DNA from: G963667675 sp965197565
Lineage (GTDB): Bacteria > Chloroflexota > Dehalococcoidia > Lucifugimonadales > UBA3495
NCBI GenBank assembly: GCA_965197565.1
Contig: CBDANK010000002.1
Span: 620,001-684,000, forward strand
DNA: 64,000 bases
Direction: 5' to 3'
Position 1 is the first letter of the stretch. The number at the start of each line of letters is the position of its first letter. The notes beneath the pieces are model-generated. The model ran no database searches and had not been told where the DNA came from. It saw nothing but the letters and a program-made list of their open reading frames with translations. The translations under genes were made by a program, and so were the position numbers. This document shows, in pieces, positions 1 through 8,464 of the stretch.

Positions 1-427
1 CTCCCGCCGACTGCATCGCGTTGCCGGCCACCAAGGCCTTGGGCACCCCCCAAAGGTGCCACACAGTAGGTTGATGGCGGCGCTCCCGGTCTTGGTCTTG
101 GATATCGTCGTGAATCAGCGAGAAGTTATGGACCAGCTCCAACGCCGCCGCCGCCGGCACCGCCCTGGCAAAGTCTTGCGAGAGGGCCTCGCAAGCGAAC
201 AAACAAAGAGTGGGTCTTAGGGCTTTGCCCTGGGAAATGGCGGACCGGGCCCGGCACCCCCACCGGTCTACCCAGCCCATGTGGTATTGGAGTAGAACGT
301 AAAGACCGGCATAGCCGTCACTCAGCACCGACCGGGACAGTTCCTCTTCTATCCAACCTTTGTAACGGGCAAACATCGCCGGAGGTTCCGGCCCTGTCTT
401 CACCTTGGCCATAGGATATTGGGCCAT
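1..427 (-). CDS. Polyprenyl synthetase, N-terminal part (runs off the window)
   Basis: About 142 residues read on the minus strand from an ATG at 427 to the window edge without a stop. A second in-frame ATG lies at 412. The segment has the isoprenyl diphosphate synthase landmarks: LRPTLCLFACEAL and then the first aspartate-rich motif HDDIQDQDRERR around residues 106-116, which binds Mg-diphosphate. The family condenses isopentenyl diphosphate onto allylic diphosphates to make prenyl chains for quinones, carotenoids or lipid carriers. The second DDxxD and the chain-length determinants are outside the window, so the product length cannot be assigned. Confidence 0.85.
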   Translation of the reverse strand, partial: MAQYPMAKVKTGPEPPAMFARYKGWIEEELSRSVLSDGYAGLYVLLQYHMGWVDRWGCRARSAISQGKALRPTLCLFACEALSQDFARAVPAAAALELVHNFSLIHDDIQDQDRERRHQPTVWHLWGVPKALVAGNAMQSAG

Positions 428-959
428 ATCAGGCTCTATGGCCGCCTTGCGAAGTGGGGGGCCGGATGGCGCAAAGCATCATATCGTGACTCGATTAATA
501 CACCTAATACATCGTGTACCGATGCCGGGAATCCTAGCAAAGCCCAATTAACAGTGTCAAGTGCAATTCAGGGCTGCCTATTGAGGTCCACATCGATAAA
601 TAAACGGCATCTGAGCAGGCATCCCGGTTTTGGCCGGATGAGGATATACCGAGGTTACAACACATGAATTTTCTTGGACTATCGAAAGGCGGAATCAGTT
701 GATATAATGCTGGTGAGGGCCCTTTCCGCCGGTCTCATATTGGCAGAATTCGGAGTTCTCCTACCCTGTTGACAGGGACATGTAGATTATAATATCTTAT
801 TTCATTGAAATGGTTGTTACAAAAGAGTAACATTCATTGTACCCAGCCAGACTCTCGTTAAAAAGGAGTAGCGTGCTGGTCTTTACGGGTGAGGAACCTA
901 GTATAAACTCCACTACAATGGGGCCAAGAAGGTTCTAAAAGAATAAAAAGGAGGAGCAC
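428..959. other. Intergenic region upstream of the DUF1800 gene
   Basis: No convincing gene is seen in these 532 bases between divergent genes. A TTGACA at 769-774 is followed by TATAAT at 788-793 (spacer only 13) or TATCTT at 793-798 (spacer 18); the second is the likelier sigma70-type -10 for the plus-strand gene at 960. A small hairpin (GTTAC/GTAAC) lies near 815-830. A strong ribosome binding site AAGGAGG ends six bases before the ATG at 960. Confidence 0.4.
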
Positions 960-2372
960 ATGGCTGAACAGGATATTGCGCTGATGGCTCATTTGTTGCG
1001 CCGGGCCGGGTTCGGAGCAAGCCGCGATGAGATTGAAGCTAGAGCGGCCCAGGGCTACGATAAGACAGTAGATGAATACTTAAACCCGGGGAGTATCCCA
1101 GGAATCGAGGAAGACTTGCTGTACCGGTTGCAGCCCTCCTGGTACCAGGCTGCAGCCATCGAGTCCAGCGTTCACCAGTGGGTCTACCGGATGATCAACA
1201 ACCCTCGCCAACTTCAAGAGAAGATGTCCCTCTTCTGGCATTCGATCTTCTGCGCCGGACACGCCAAGATCGACAGCGGACAAGAGATGGGCCATATGGT
1301 GGCGATGTTCCGGGAGCACGGCATGGGTAACTTCCGGAACCTGCTTTACCAGCTTTCCACCAATCCGGGCATGGTCTACTACTTGGACAACTCCGAGAGC
1401 CACAAGGTTGCTGTAAACGAGAACTACGGCCGGGAACTCTTGGAGTTGTTCTCCTTGGGTGTCGGCATGGACGAGGGGTTTAACTACTCGGAGGACGATG
1501 TTAAGGCTTGTGCCCGGGCTTTCACCGGTTGGAACGTCGCACCCGCATATTCCCCCTTCCCCTACGGGCGCAGTCCCTGGGAGTTCCGGTATGACCCGGC
1601 TGACCACGACGATGGCGAGAAGACCTTCCTGGGGGAGACAGGCAACTGGGACGGAGGGGACATAATCGACATCATCTGCAAGCAGCCCGCCACCGCCAGG
1701 TTCATCGCCCGGCACATGTACAACTTCTTCGTGGCCGACGAGCCCCAGGTTCCCGCGTGGCGTCTGACTCCACCGCGGGATCCGGAACTGCTCAAGAGCA
1801 TGGAGAAGGCCTACTTCGACTCGGGGTACGACCTTACCGCCATGTTGCGGGCAATGTTGACCTCCGAGGCCTTTAAGTCAGAGTCTGTAAGAAACACCAA
1901 GGTTAAGAGCCCGGCCGAAATGGTGGTGGGGACCATGAGATTGGTGGACGACCACCGGGAGAACAAGCCTGGGCTGTTCGAGATATGCCTCGAGCCCAGG
2001 TACATGGGCATGGACCTGATGAATCCGCCAACAGTGGAAGGCTGGCATACCGGACGGGAATGGATCGACAGCGGTACGCTGGTGGAACGCATCAACTACG
2101 CTTCCGATTTGCTGGGCAACACCGATTTGCCAGGCGTCAGGTCCCTAGTCAACCGTGTCAAGGCCCGAGGTGCGAATCTATCTCCTGAGTCCTTCGTGGA
2201 CGGCTGTATCGACGTTGTCGGACCACTGGCCATTGATAACGATACCCGCAACGAGCTAGTTGCCCACGCCCGGAGGGGCGGGGAAGTGAACTCTGAGGAT
2301 TCTGGGTTCACCCAGCGCACCGGTGAAATGTTCCAGATGATAGCCTCAACAGCGGAATTCCAGTTCGAATAA
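960..2372 (+). CDS. DUF1800 family protein
   Basis: This 470-residue protein has the DUF1800 (PF08811) pattern: LLRRAGFGASRDEIE near the start, then NPRQLQEKMSLFWHSIF around residues 80-96 and a C-terminal MNPPTVEGWHTG segment. Length fits the family (about 450-550). Its biochemical role is not established. DUF1800 genes are almost always next to a DUF1501 gene, as here with 21 bases between them, so the two products probably act together. The start is fixed by the AAGGAGG site. There is no obvious signal peptide, although many relatives are exported. The first gene of a probable four-gene unit ending at the terminator near 5990. Confidence 0.9.
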   Translation: MAEQDIALMAHLLRRAGFGASRDEIEARAAQGYDKTVDEYLNPGSIPGIEEDLLYRLQPSWYQAAAIESSVHQWVYRMINNPRQLQEKMSLFWHSIFCAGHAKIDSGQEMGHMVAMFREHGMGNFRNLLYQLSTNPGMVYYLDNSESHKVAVNENYGRELLELFSLGVGMDEGFNYSEDDVKACARAFTGWNVAPAYSPFPYGRSPWEFRYDPADHDDGEKTFLGETGNWDGGDIIDIICKQPATARFIARHMYNFFVADEPQVPAWRLTPPRDPELLKSMEKAYFDSGYDLTAMLRAMLTSEAFKSESVRNTKVKSPAEMVVGTMRLVDDHRENKPGLFEICLEPRYMGMDLMNPPTVEGWHTGREWIDSGTLVERINYASDLLGNTDLPGVRSLVNRVKARGANLSPESFVDGCIDVVGPLAIDNDTRNELVAHARRGGEVNSEDSGFTQRTGEMFQMIASTAEFQFE

Positions 2373-2393
2373 AAAATCAGCGGAGGAGATAAC

Positions 2394-3530
2394 ATGGTTT
2401 CTACTAAGAAAGACCCAGTCCTGGCAGTTCTTACCCTGTCGGGAGGCAACGACGGCCTAAATACCGTGATCCCGCGCACCAAGGGGTTGTATCGGGACTA
2501 CCGCCCCACCCTGGCCATCGCCGAAGACCAGATCATCCCCATTACCGATGAGCTGGGCCTTCACCCCGCCATGGCTCCCTTGAAGAAATTCTGGGACGAA
2601 GGGAAGCTGGCCATCTTCGTGGGCATGGGATATCCCACCCCCAGCTACTCCCACTTCCGGTCAATGCACATCTGGCAGACCGCCGAGCCCGAAATTCAGG
2701 GCGTCGAAGGCTGGCTGGGACGGGCCATCGGGGAACTCGATCCTAACGCCGAAAACGTGCTGACCGGTGTCAACTTCGGACGAGGCCTGCCCAGTGCGAT
2801 GGCCAAGGACGGGGTTCCCGTGGCGTCGGTGGGTGACTTGGAGACCTACGGGCTGCTGACCAAGATCGAAGGTGAGGACCAGCGCTCCCAGGCCCTAGAC
2901 GTGTTCGGGCGAATGTACGCGCCGGCCGTCGGCCTCGGTCCGGTCGTTGACTACATCCGCAATACCGGCACCGATGCCTTGAAAGGGGCCGACATCCTCT
3001 CCACCGCGCCGGACAGCTACACGTCTAACGTGGAGTACTCCGGCAGCTCGGTGGGCCAGTACATGAAGAACATTGCCCAGACCCACTTGGCTGGCTTTGG
3101 TACCCGTGTGCTATTCACCATGTCTCCTTACAACGGTTTCGACACTCACGCCAACGAGGCGCTCCTGCACGCTGGTTTGTGGACCGATGTATCCAACACC
3201 GTCGACAACTTCATGACCGACTTGCGCGACCACCAGGCCAGCGATAACGTGATGCTGTTCATGTTCAGCGAGTTTGGCCGCAGAATTGCCGACAACGGCT
3301 CAGGCAGCGACCACGGCGCTGCCGGCATTGCCTTCGCGGTAGGAGAACACGTGAAGGGCGGCGTCTACGGCGAGTATCCGTCTCTCGAGCCCGCCGATCA
3401 CGAGGAGGGTGGAAACCTGAGGCCCACCCAGGACTTCCGCGGGGTTTATTCCACCATCTTGGAGGGCTGGCTCGGTCTGGACCCAACGCCGATCGTCGGC
3501 GGCAACTTCGAGCGGGTAAAGTTCCTGTAA
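2394..3530 (+). CDS. DUF1501 family protein
   Basis: This 378-residue protein has the DUF1501 (PF07394) signatures SGGNDGLNT near residues 16-24, SYSHFRSMHIWQT around 83-95 and FSEFGRR then DHGAAG near 290-310. The fold is related to the alkaline phosphatase/sulfatase superfamily; no reaction is established. Many homologues carry a Tat signal, but this one starts directly with the first strand, so it is probably cytoplasmic or carried by its partner. A GGAGGAG site at 2382-2388 fixes the ATG. It is co-directional with the DUF1800 gene just upstream and with the NHL genes downstream. Confidence 0.9.
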   Translation: MVSTKKDPVLAVLTLSGGNDGLNTVIPRTKGLYRDYRPTLAIAEDQIIPITDELGLHPAMAPLKKFWDEGKLAIFVGMGYPTPSYSHFRSMHIWQTAEPEIQGVEGWLGRAIGELDPNAENVLTGVNFGRGLPSAMAKDGVPVASVGDLETYGLLTKIEGEDQRSQALDVFGRMYAPAVGLGPVVDYIRNTGTDALKGADILSTAPDSYTSNVEYSGSSVGQYMKNIAQTHLAGFGTRVLFTMSPYNGFDTHANEALLHAGLWTDVSNTVDNFMTDLRDHQASDNVMLFMFSEFGRRIADNGSGSDHGAAGIAFAVGEHVKGGVYGEYPSLEPADHEEGGNLRPTQDFRGVYSTILEGWLGLDPTPIVGGNFERVKFL

Positions 3531-3621
3531 AACTGGACTGCGGCACCTTTAACCGACATCGTCTAACCGGCATCAACAAGTGGCGGGTCAGTGGGGGTCG
3601 CCCGGTCTGAATGGAATACAG

Positions 3622-3662
3622 AGGCTGCTTCGACGGGGCTAAGGATGTAATCGGAGCAGCCT
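3622..3662 (+). promoter_or_regulatory. Leader hairpin before first NHL gene
   Basis: AGGCTGCTTCGA (3622-3633) pairs with TCGGAGCAGCCT (3651-3662), a 12-bp stem with one G-U pair and a 17-base loop. It lies 31 bases before the first NHL start and is not followed by a T-run, so it is not a simple terminator. A homologous hairpin stands before the second NHL gene. Function unknown; a leader element or processing signal is possible. Confidence 0.5.
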
Positions 3663-3693
3663 ATCTGATTTAAAGATAACGAGGTTAAGAGGT

Positions 3694-4698
3694 ATGAGCA
3701 CTCATTTCTTCGGCCTTAACCAGCGAACGTATGTTTACAGTCATTCGCTGGGGCGCAACGAGTTCTCCGGGGACGGCTTCCGCAACCCGGTGGACATGGT
3801 GATTGGCGAAGGTGACGTCGCCTATGTTCTAAATCGGTCCTATGAGCAACGGCCCGATGGTGTCCACGTTACCATGATGACGCTGAACGAGGAGTACATA
3901 ACCGAATTCTCGTCCTACGGGGAAGACGAGGGACAGCACGTTTGGCCCACGTCTATAGCATTTGACCCTCAAGGCAACGTCTACACCGCCGACGAGTGGC
4001 TGAACCGCATCAGCATCTTCGACAAAGACGGGGAGTTCCTCAGCAGTTGGGGTAAGGCAGGTTCCGGCGACGGGGAATTGGACCGGCCGGCAGGCATTGC
4101 TATAAGCGGCGACGGCACTTTGTTTGTGACCGATAGCCGTAATCATCGAGTGCAAAAATTCTCCCTGGACGGCCGATTCAAAGGTAAGTTTGGTAGTTTC
4201 GGGGATGGACCGGGGCAATTTAACCTTCCCTGGGGCATCGCACTGGACAAAGACGGCCAGGTGTTCGTGGCCGACTGGCGTAACGACCGCATCCAGCAGT
4301 TCACCGCCGATGGCGAATGGCAGATGAGCTTCGGCCAATCAGGCAGCGGCGTCGGCCAGTTTAACCGGCCCAACTCTGTCTGTGTGGATGGCGACGGGGA
4401 CATATATGTGGCGGACTGGTTAAACGACCGTGTCCAGGTCTTCAGCCCGGAGGGCCGGTTTGTAACCCAGATGTTTGGTGATAATGAAATGTCCAAACGG
4501 GCCAAAGATAAACTCTTGGCCAACCCGGACCATATTCGACAGCGGGCTCTGGCATATGCCAACAATCCCGGCTTCGAACAAAACTTCTGCCACCCCACCG
4601 CCGTGAAGATAGACCGGCAGGGTCGCGTTTGCGTGCTGGATCCCCAGCGGGGACGTATTCAGATTTACACCAAGACCCACGACCCGGTATTGGTCTAG
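3694..4698 (+). CDS. NHL repeat beta-propeller protein, copy 1
   Basis: This 334-residue protein is built of NHL repeats. Successive blades carry the pattern GxxxVADWRNDRIQxF or similar, with RPAGIAIS, LPWGIALD and RPNSVCVD strand openings, giving about six blades of a six-bladed propeller. NHL propellers bind proteins, RNA or ligands, and some have lyase activity; no catalytic set can be assigned here. There is no signal peptide. It is roughly 80% identical to the next gene and shares its leader sequence, so gene and leader were duplicated together. An imperfect GAGG sits upstream of the ATG. Confidence 0.88.
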   Translation: MSTHFFGLNQRTYVYSHSLGRNEFSGDGFRNPVDMVIGEGDVAYVLNRSYEQRPDGVHVTMMTLNEEYITEFSSYGEDEGQHVWPTSIAFDPQGNVYTADEWLNRISIFDKDGEFLSSWGKAGSGDGELDRPAGIAISGDGTLFVTDSRNHRVQKFSLDGRFKGKFGSFGDGPGQFNLPWGIALDKDGQVFVADWRNDRIQQFTADGEWQMSFGQSGSGVGQFNRPNSVCVDGDGDIYVADWLNDRVQVFSPEGRFVTQMFGDNEMSKRAKDKLLANPDHIRQRALAYANNPGFEQNFCHPTAVKIDRQGRVCVLDPQRGRIQIYTKTHDPVLV

Positions 4699-4822
4699 GG
4701 CAACACAGTCAGCGGAGGTCACTTCGATTGGGTAAGTGTTCCGTAAAACCGGACTGTAGTATGTCTAAGCGACATCATCTAGCAGGGATTCGATGGCTGT
4801 CGGCCGGTTAAAATGGAAACAG

Positions 4823-4862
4823 AGGCTGCTTTGGCAGGAAAAGACTGCCACCGAAGCAGCCT
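4823..4862 (+). promoter_or_regulatory. Leader hairpin before second NHL gene
   Basis: AGGCTGCTT (4823-4831) pairs perfectly with AAGCAGCCT (4854-4862). Inside, TGGCAG (4832-4837) pairs with CTGCCA (4845-4850), separated by a small bulge. It corresponds in place and sequence to the hairpin at 3622-3662, but the inner stem and loop have diverged while the outer stem is kept. No T-run follows. It lies 30 bases upstream of the NHL start. Confidence 0.5.
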
Positions 4863-4892
4863 GTCTGATTTTAATATAAGGAGGTAAGAGCC

Positions 4893-5894
4893 ATGAGCAC
4901 TCATTTTTTCGGCCTTAACGAGCGTGCTTATGAATACAGTCATACAGCGGGGAGGAACTCGTTGACCGGCAACGGCTTCGCCAACCCGGTGGACATGGCA
5001 ATTAGCGACGGCGACGTCGCCTACGTGTTAAACCGTTCCTATGAGCAACGGCCCGATGGTGTCCACATCACCATGCTGACGATGAACGAAGAGTACATCA
5101 CTGAGTTCTCGTCCTACGGGGAAGCAGAGGGGCAGGTCATGTGGCCCACGTCTATAGCCTTGGACACCCAGGGCAACGTCTACGTCGCCGACGAGTGGCT
5201 GAACCGCATCAGCATCTTTGACAAAGACGGTGAGTTCCTGAGCAGTTGGGGCAGAGCAGGTTCCGGCGACGGGGAATTGGACCGGCCCGCAGGCATTGCT
5301 ATAAGCGGTGACGGCACTTTGTTCCTGACCGATAGCCGAAATCATCGAGTGCAGAAATTCTCCCTTGACGGCCAATTTAAAGGTAAGTTCGGCAGTTTCG
5401 GAGACGGACCGGGCCAATTTAACCTTCCTTGGGGCATCGGCCTGGACAAAGACGGGCAGGTGTTGGTGGCCGACTGGCGCAACGACCGCATCCAGCAGTT
5501 CACTGCCGACGGCGAATGGCAGATGAGCTTCGGCCAGTCAGGCAGCGGCATCGGCCAGTTTAACCGGCCTAGCGCAGTCTGTGTGGACGAGGACGGGGAC
5601 ATTTATGTGGCGGACTGGTTAAACGACCGGGTCCAAGTGTTCAATCCGGAGGGCCGGTTTGTCACCGCGCTCCTTGGGGATAATCAATTGTCTGAATGGG
5701 CCCTAGCCAATCTCCGGGCCAACCCGGACCACATTCGCCAGCGGGCCCTGGCATATGCTCACAATCCGGACGTCGAAAAACGCTTCCAACGCCCCAACGC
5801 CGTGAAGATTGACCGACAAGGTCGCGTTTGCGTGTTGGACTACAAGAGCGCACGGATTCAGGTTTACAATAAGACTAAGGAGCCGATGGTCTAG
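4893..5894 (+). CDS. NHL repeat beta-propeller protein, copy 2
   Basis: A 333-residue paralogue of the preceding gene with the same blade sequence, for example VADWRNDRIQQFTADGEWQ near the centre. Differences concentrate at the N-terminus and in the last 70 residues (QLSEWALANLRANPDHIRQ). A good TAAGGAGGTAAG site at 4877-4888 places the ATG five bases downstream. It is the last gene before a strong terminator, so DUF1800-DUF1501-NHL-NHL may be one transcription unit, modulated by the two leader hairpins. Function unknown beyond the propeller fold. Confidence 0.88.
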   Translation: MSTHFFGLNERAYEYSHTAGRNSLTGNGFANPVDMAISDGDVAYVLNRSYEQRPDGVHITMLTMNEEYITEFSSYGEAEGQVMWPTSIALDTQGNVYVADEWLNRISIFDKDGEFLSSWGRAGSGDGELDRPAGIAISGDGTLFLTDSRNHRVQKFSLDGQFKGKFGSFGDGPGQFNLPWGIGLDKDGQVLVADWRNDRIQQFTADGEWQMSFGQSGSGIGQFNRPSAVCVDEDGDIYVADWLNDRVQVFNPEGRFVTALLGDNQLSEWALANLRANPDHIRQRALAYAHNPDVEKRFQRPNAVKIDRQGRVCVLDYKSARIQVYNKTKEPMV

Positions 5895-5936
5895 AGCAGC
5901 AAAGCCAGCGGCGGTAAGCGCCGCCTAAATAGGCCC

Positions 5937-5990
5937 AAAAAACCGCCGGAGTAGGCACACTAAGTTGTCGGCTCCGGCAGTTTTTGTTTT
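5937..5990 (+). terminator. Rho-independent terminator after NHL copy 2
   Basis: GCCGGAG (5945-5951 region) pairs with CTCCGGC (5972-5978), extended by an A-run on the left and TTTTTGTTTT on the right. The flanking A-run means it could also stop minus-strand transcription leaving the insertion sequence. Confidence 0.8.
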
Positions 5991-6005
5991 ACTACTAGTA
6001 GAGCC

Positions 6006-6641
6006 TCACTGTTGTATTGATGGGTATAGGGACTTGAGCTTGATGCGGGCGTCCTCGGTTGTGAAGCGCCAGTCCACCTGAATTACGTCCCGGTTCCGTT
6101 GGTCCTGCCATGCGCCTGTTTCCCGTTCCAGGACTTCCTGGCTGGGTATCCGGCGATCCAAGCACTGCCGCGCCAGCACCCCCAGTTCGATCTCGGCCAT
6201 ATTAAGCCAACTCCCGTGCTTCGGGGTGTAATGTATCTCCAGCCGTTGGGCAATGCGCCGTGCCTCCGCCGGCTCGAAAGCCTGGTATAGGGATGCCGGA
6301 TGATGGGTGTTCAGGTTGTCCATCACCAAGACTATCCGCTCCTTGTCGACATAGTCCTCGTCCACCAGTTTCTTGACCACCCGTGCCCAGTCGGCCTTGG
6401 TGCGCCGGTCCGTGACCTCCACCCGCCGCCATCCCTCCAGGGGCGCGAACAGCATGAACAGGTTGCTCACTCCGTTGCGTTGATATTCGTAATCGTATGC
6501 CATGGCTGCCCCCGGCCGCGACGGACGGGGTTGGCGGGTCTCCTGCACCAGTTGCTTGCTGGTCTCGTCCAGACACACCAGCACCTCCCCCTCTCCGTAG
6601 GGACGGTGATAGACCTCCAACACGTCCTCCATGCCGCACAC
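6006..6641 (-). CDS. IS630-type transposase, catalytic part (orfB)
   Basis: This part holds the DDE catalytic domain of an IS630/Tc1-mariner-type transposase: VCLDET near the start (first Asp), VMDNLNTHHP in the middle (second Asp) and TPKHGSWLNMAEIE (final Glu). The reading frame is open upstream of the ATG as far as an A7 run at 6703-6709. A -1 shift there joins it smoothly to orfA, giving KKNELKPWLKECW across the junction. The full-length enzyme is therefore probably made by ribosomal or transcriptional slippage. The second copy of the element encodes the same 211 residues. Confidence 0.88.
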   Translation of the reverse strand: MCGMEDVLEVYHRPYGEGEVLVCLDETSKQLVQETRQPRPSRPGAAMAYDYEYQRNGVSNLFMLFAPLEGWRRVEVTDRRTKADWARVVKKLVDEDYVDKERIVLVMDNLNTHHPASLYQAFEPAEARRIAQRLEIHYTPKHGSWLNMAEIELGVLARQCLDRRIPSQEVLERETGAWQDQRNRDVIQVDWRFTTEDARIKLKSLYPSIQQ

Positions 6642-6682
6642 AAAGTCCGCGCTCCCTTGGGGCGGGAGGCACCAGCATTCTT

Positions 6683-7198
6683 TCAGCCAAGGCTTGAGTT
6701 CGTTTTTTTCAGAGTCCGGCGCACCGTCTCTGTGCTGATGCTATCCACTATCTCCTGCGCCACCAATCCATCGGCCAGCATTTGCAGCGTCCAACTGACC
6801 CGTCCCTCCGGCGGTTGAGAGCAGGCCAAGGCTACCAGGTGGGCCTCACCCTGACCATCCAGCTTTTTCTTGCGGCGCTTTAGCTGCTGTTTGCGTCCCA
6901 GGGCTGCCTCCAGGCCCTCCTCCACGCACCGGCGGCGCACCCGTTCCACCGTGGCGCTGCCCACCTTCAGGACCCAGGCTATATCCTCGTCCCTCATTGC
7001 GCTATCAACCTGGTTCTCATCGCTAAGCAGCAGAATGCGGGCGTGAGTCTGCTTGTAAGCCGCCGCCCAACCCTTGGACACCAATCCCTTCAGTTCCTCC
7101 TGTTCCTCCTCCGTAAGTCCCACTCGGTATTTCTTCATCATCACATCCATCCCCGCTTCCCGATTTTCTTTTTTGACTGCTAACCCATCATATCTCAC
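6683..7198 (-). CDS. IS630-type transposase, DNA-binding part (orfA)
   Basis: 171 residues that form the N-terminal helix-turn-helix half of the transposase. Recognisable parts are KKYRVGLTEEEQEELKGLV and AWVLKVGSATVERVRRRCVEEG, the second HTH typical of IS630. The likely real start is the ATG at 7138 (MKKYRVGL). It ends at a TGA shortly after the A7 slip site, and orfB continues in the -1 frame. On its own it could act as a DNA-binding regulator of transposition. Confidence 0.85.
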   Translation of the reverse strand: MRYDGLAVKKENREAGMDVMMKKYRVGLTEEEQEELKGLVSKGWAAAYKQTHARILLLSDENQVDSAMRDEDIAWVLKVGSATVERVRRRCVEEGLEAALGRKQQLKRRKKKLDGQGEAHLVALACSQPPEGRVSWTLQMLADGLVAQEIVDSISTETVRRTLKKTNSSLG

Positions 7199-7229
7199 CA
7201 GCCATCATTTCAATGATGGTCAGCTACTA

Positions 7230-8464
7230 AACCAAAGCCAGGGTGAAATGCGCAGAACCATGGAGTAAATTTGTGGAGGAACCGGGTTGGCCTATGCTGG
7301 AGTTTGGGAGGGGTTGGTGATGGGAGTGAGGGAGATGGACCGGTTTCTCGAACAATGGCAAATGGGTATCAGGGATTTGCACCGGCGGACGATTATGGCG
7401 CCCACGCCCCGGGAGCGGGAGCGCTGGCAGGCCATCTGGTTGCTGGCCCAGGGTTGGACGGCAGCGGCAACAGCGGAGGCGCTGGAGCGGGACCCCCACA
7501 CCATCGGACGATGGGCATCGGCCTTCGGCGAGGGCGGGCCTGCGGCCCTGATATTCGAGCAGACCGGTGGTTCCCCCCCGCCCTTGACCAAGCGCAGCAG
7601 GAGGAGTTGAAAGGGGCAGTGCAGCACTCCCCAGACAGGTCGGGTATCGAATTGGCCAACTGGTATTGGAAGGTGGTGCGGGAGTTTGTTTCTCAACGGT
7701 TTGGCATCAGATTGAGTCGCAGCGCTTGCCTGAATTACCTGCACCGGTTGGGATTTGCCTTCAAGCGTCCCAAGAAGCGCCTGGTCAAGGCTGATGCGGC
7801 CAAGCGGGACGCCTTCGTGGCGGATTACGCCGCCCTGTCGGAGCAGGCGATACAAACCGGAGCCAAGATATTCTTTGTTGATGAGGCCCACTTCCGGGCG
7901 GACGCGGAACTGCGGGGCAAGTGGGTGCCGAAAGGGGAATTGGCGTTGGTGGACTCGACCAGCCCGCGGTATGGGGAGAAGGCCAGCTACTACTCGGCGG
8001 TGTGCCTGGCGACGGGAGAAGTGGAATGGATGGAACTGGAGGGCAACAGCAACGCTGGGACCTCAGTTGCCTTCCTGATGCAACTGAGGGAAAAGCATCC
8101 TGGGCCGCTCAGCGTGATCTGGGACAATGCTCCAGCCCATCGTGGGGAGCCGGTGCGCGAGTATCTGAGGACGCCGGACCTGATGCTGCAGCTGGTGAAC
8201 CTGCCGGGTTACAGTCCAGACTTCAACGCCGACGAGGCTATCTGGGGCTGGGTGAGAGAGGAGGCCACTGGCAATCTGTGTCTGCGGAGCAGGGTGGCGG
8301 TGCAGGCCAGGGTCGGCAAATTCCTGGCCGGGCTGGCCGACCGGAAAGGCGAGGTGAAACGGCGCTGCCGAACAGTCCTGCAATCAAGGGCCGAAGCACT
8401 CCCGCAAGACTCGTGGCTCGATTCCAAGCCTACGGCAAATGCACATCCCACCTTGGCTTTAGTT
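7230..8464 (+). mobile_element. IS630-type insertion sequence B
   Basis: A 1235-bp element with well-matched terminal inverted repeats: AACCAAAGCCAGGGTGAAAT at the left and the complement of AACTAAAGCCAAGGTGGGAT at the right. It is flanked by TA at 7228-7229 and 8465-8466. It encodes a different IS630 subgroup transposase from element A and lies in the opposite orientation. The left TA is shared with element A. Confidence 0.88.
7320..7610 (+). CDS. IS630-type transposase B, DNA-binding part (orfA)
   Basis: A short frame that begins at an ATG behind GGGAGGGG and contains a helix-turn-helix (RWQAIWLLAQGWTAAATAEA then TIGRWASAFGEGG). It corresponds to the N-terminal part of IS630 transposases. 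The frame ends soon after a C7 run at 7573-7579. A -1 shift there continues into the catalytic frame, giving GGSPPALDQAQQEELK. Confidence 0.75.
   Translation: MGVREMDRFLEQWQMGIRDLHRRTIMAPTPRERERWQAIWLLAQGWTAAATAEALERDPHTIGRWASAFGEGGPAALIFEQTGGSPPPLTKRSRRS

Larger units (their letters stand above)
5998..7227 (-). mobile_element. IS630-type insertion sequence A, copy 1
   Basis: A 1230-bp element bounded by TA at 5996-5997 and 7228-7229. A near-identical second copy at 28627-29861 fixes the ends. The ends read GTAGAG... and ...CAGCTAC, imperfect inverted repeats that share GTAG and an inner GATGG block. It encodes a two-frame DDE transposase on the minus strand. The right-hand TA is also the left-hand TA of the next insertion sequence. 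Confidence 0.9.

Noticed and set aside
419..667. An 82-residue open frame upstream of DUF1800
   Set aside because: Composition is not protein-like, it has no ribosome binding site, and it overlaps the start of the polyprenyl synthetase on the other strand.
769..793. TTGACA followed by a perfect TATAAT before DUF1800
   Set aside because: The spacer is only 13 bases, too short for sigma70; a weaker -10 five bases further is likelier.
1080..1715. A 211-residue minus-strand open frame inside DUF1800
   Set aside because: It is a shadow of the DUF1800 codons in a GC-rich gene, with no motif of its own.
3622..3662. A rho-independent terminator after DUF1501
   Set aside because: There is no T-run after the stem, and the related hairpin at 4823 also lacks one.
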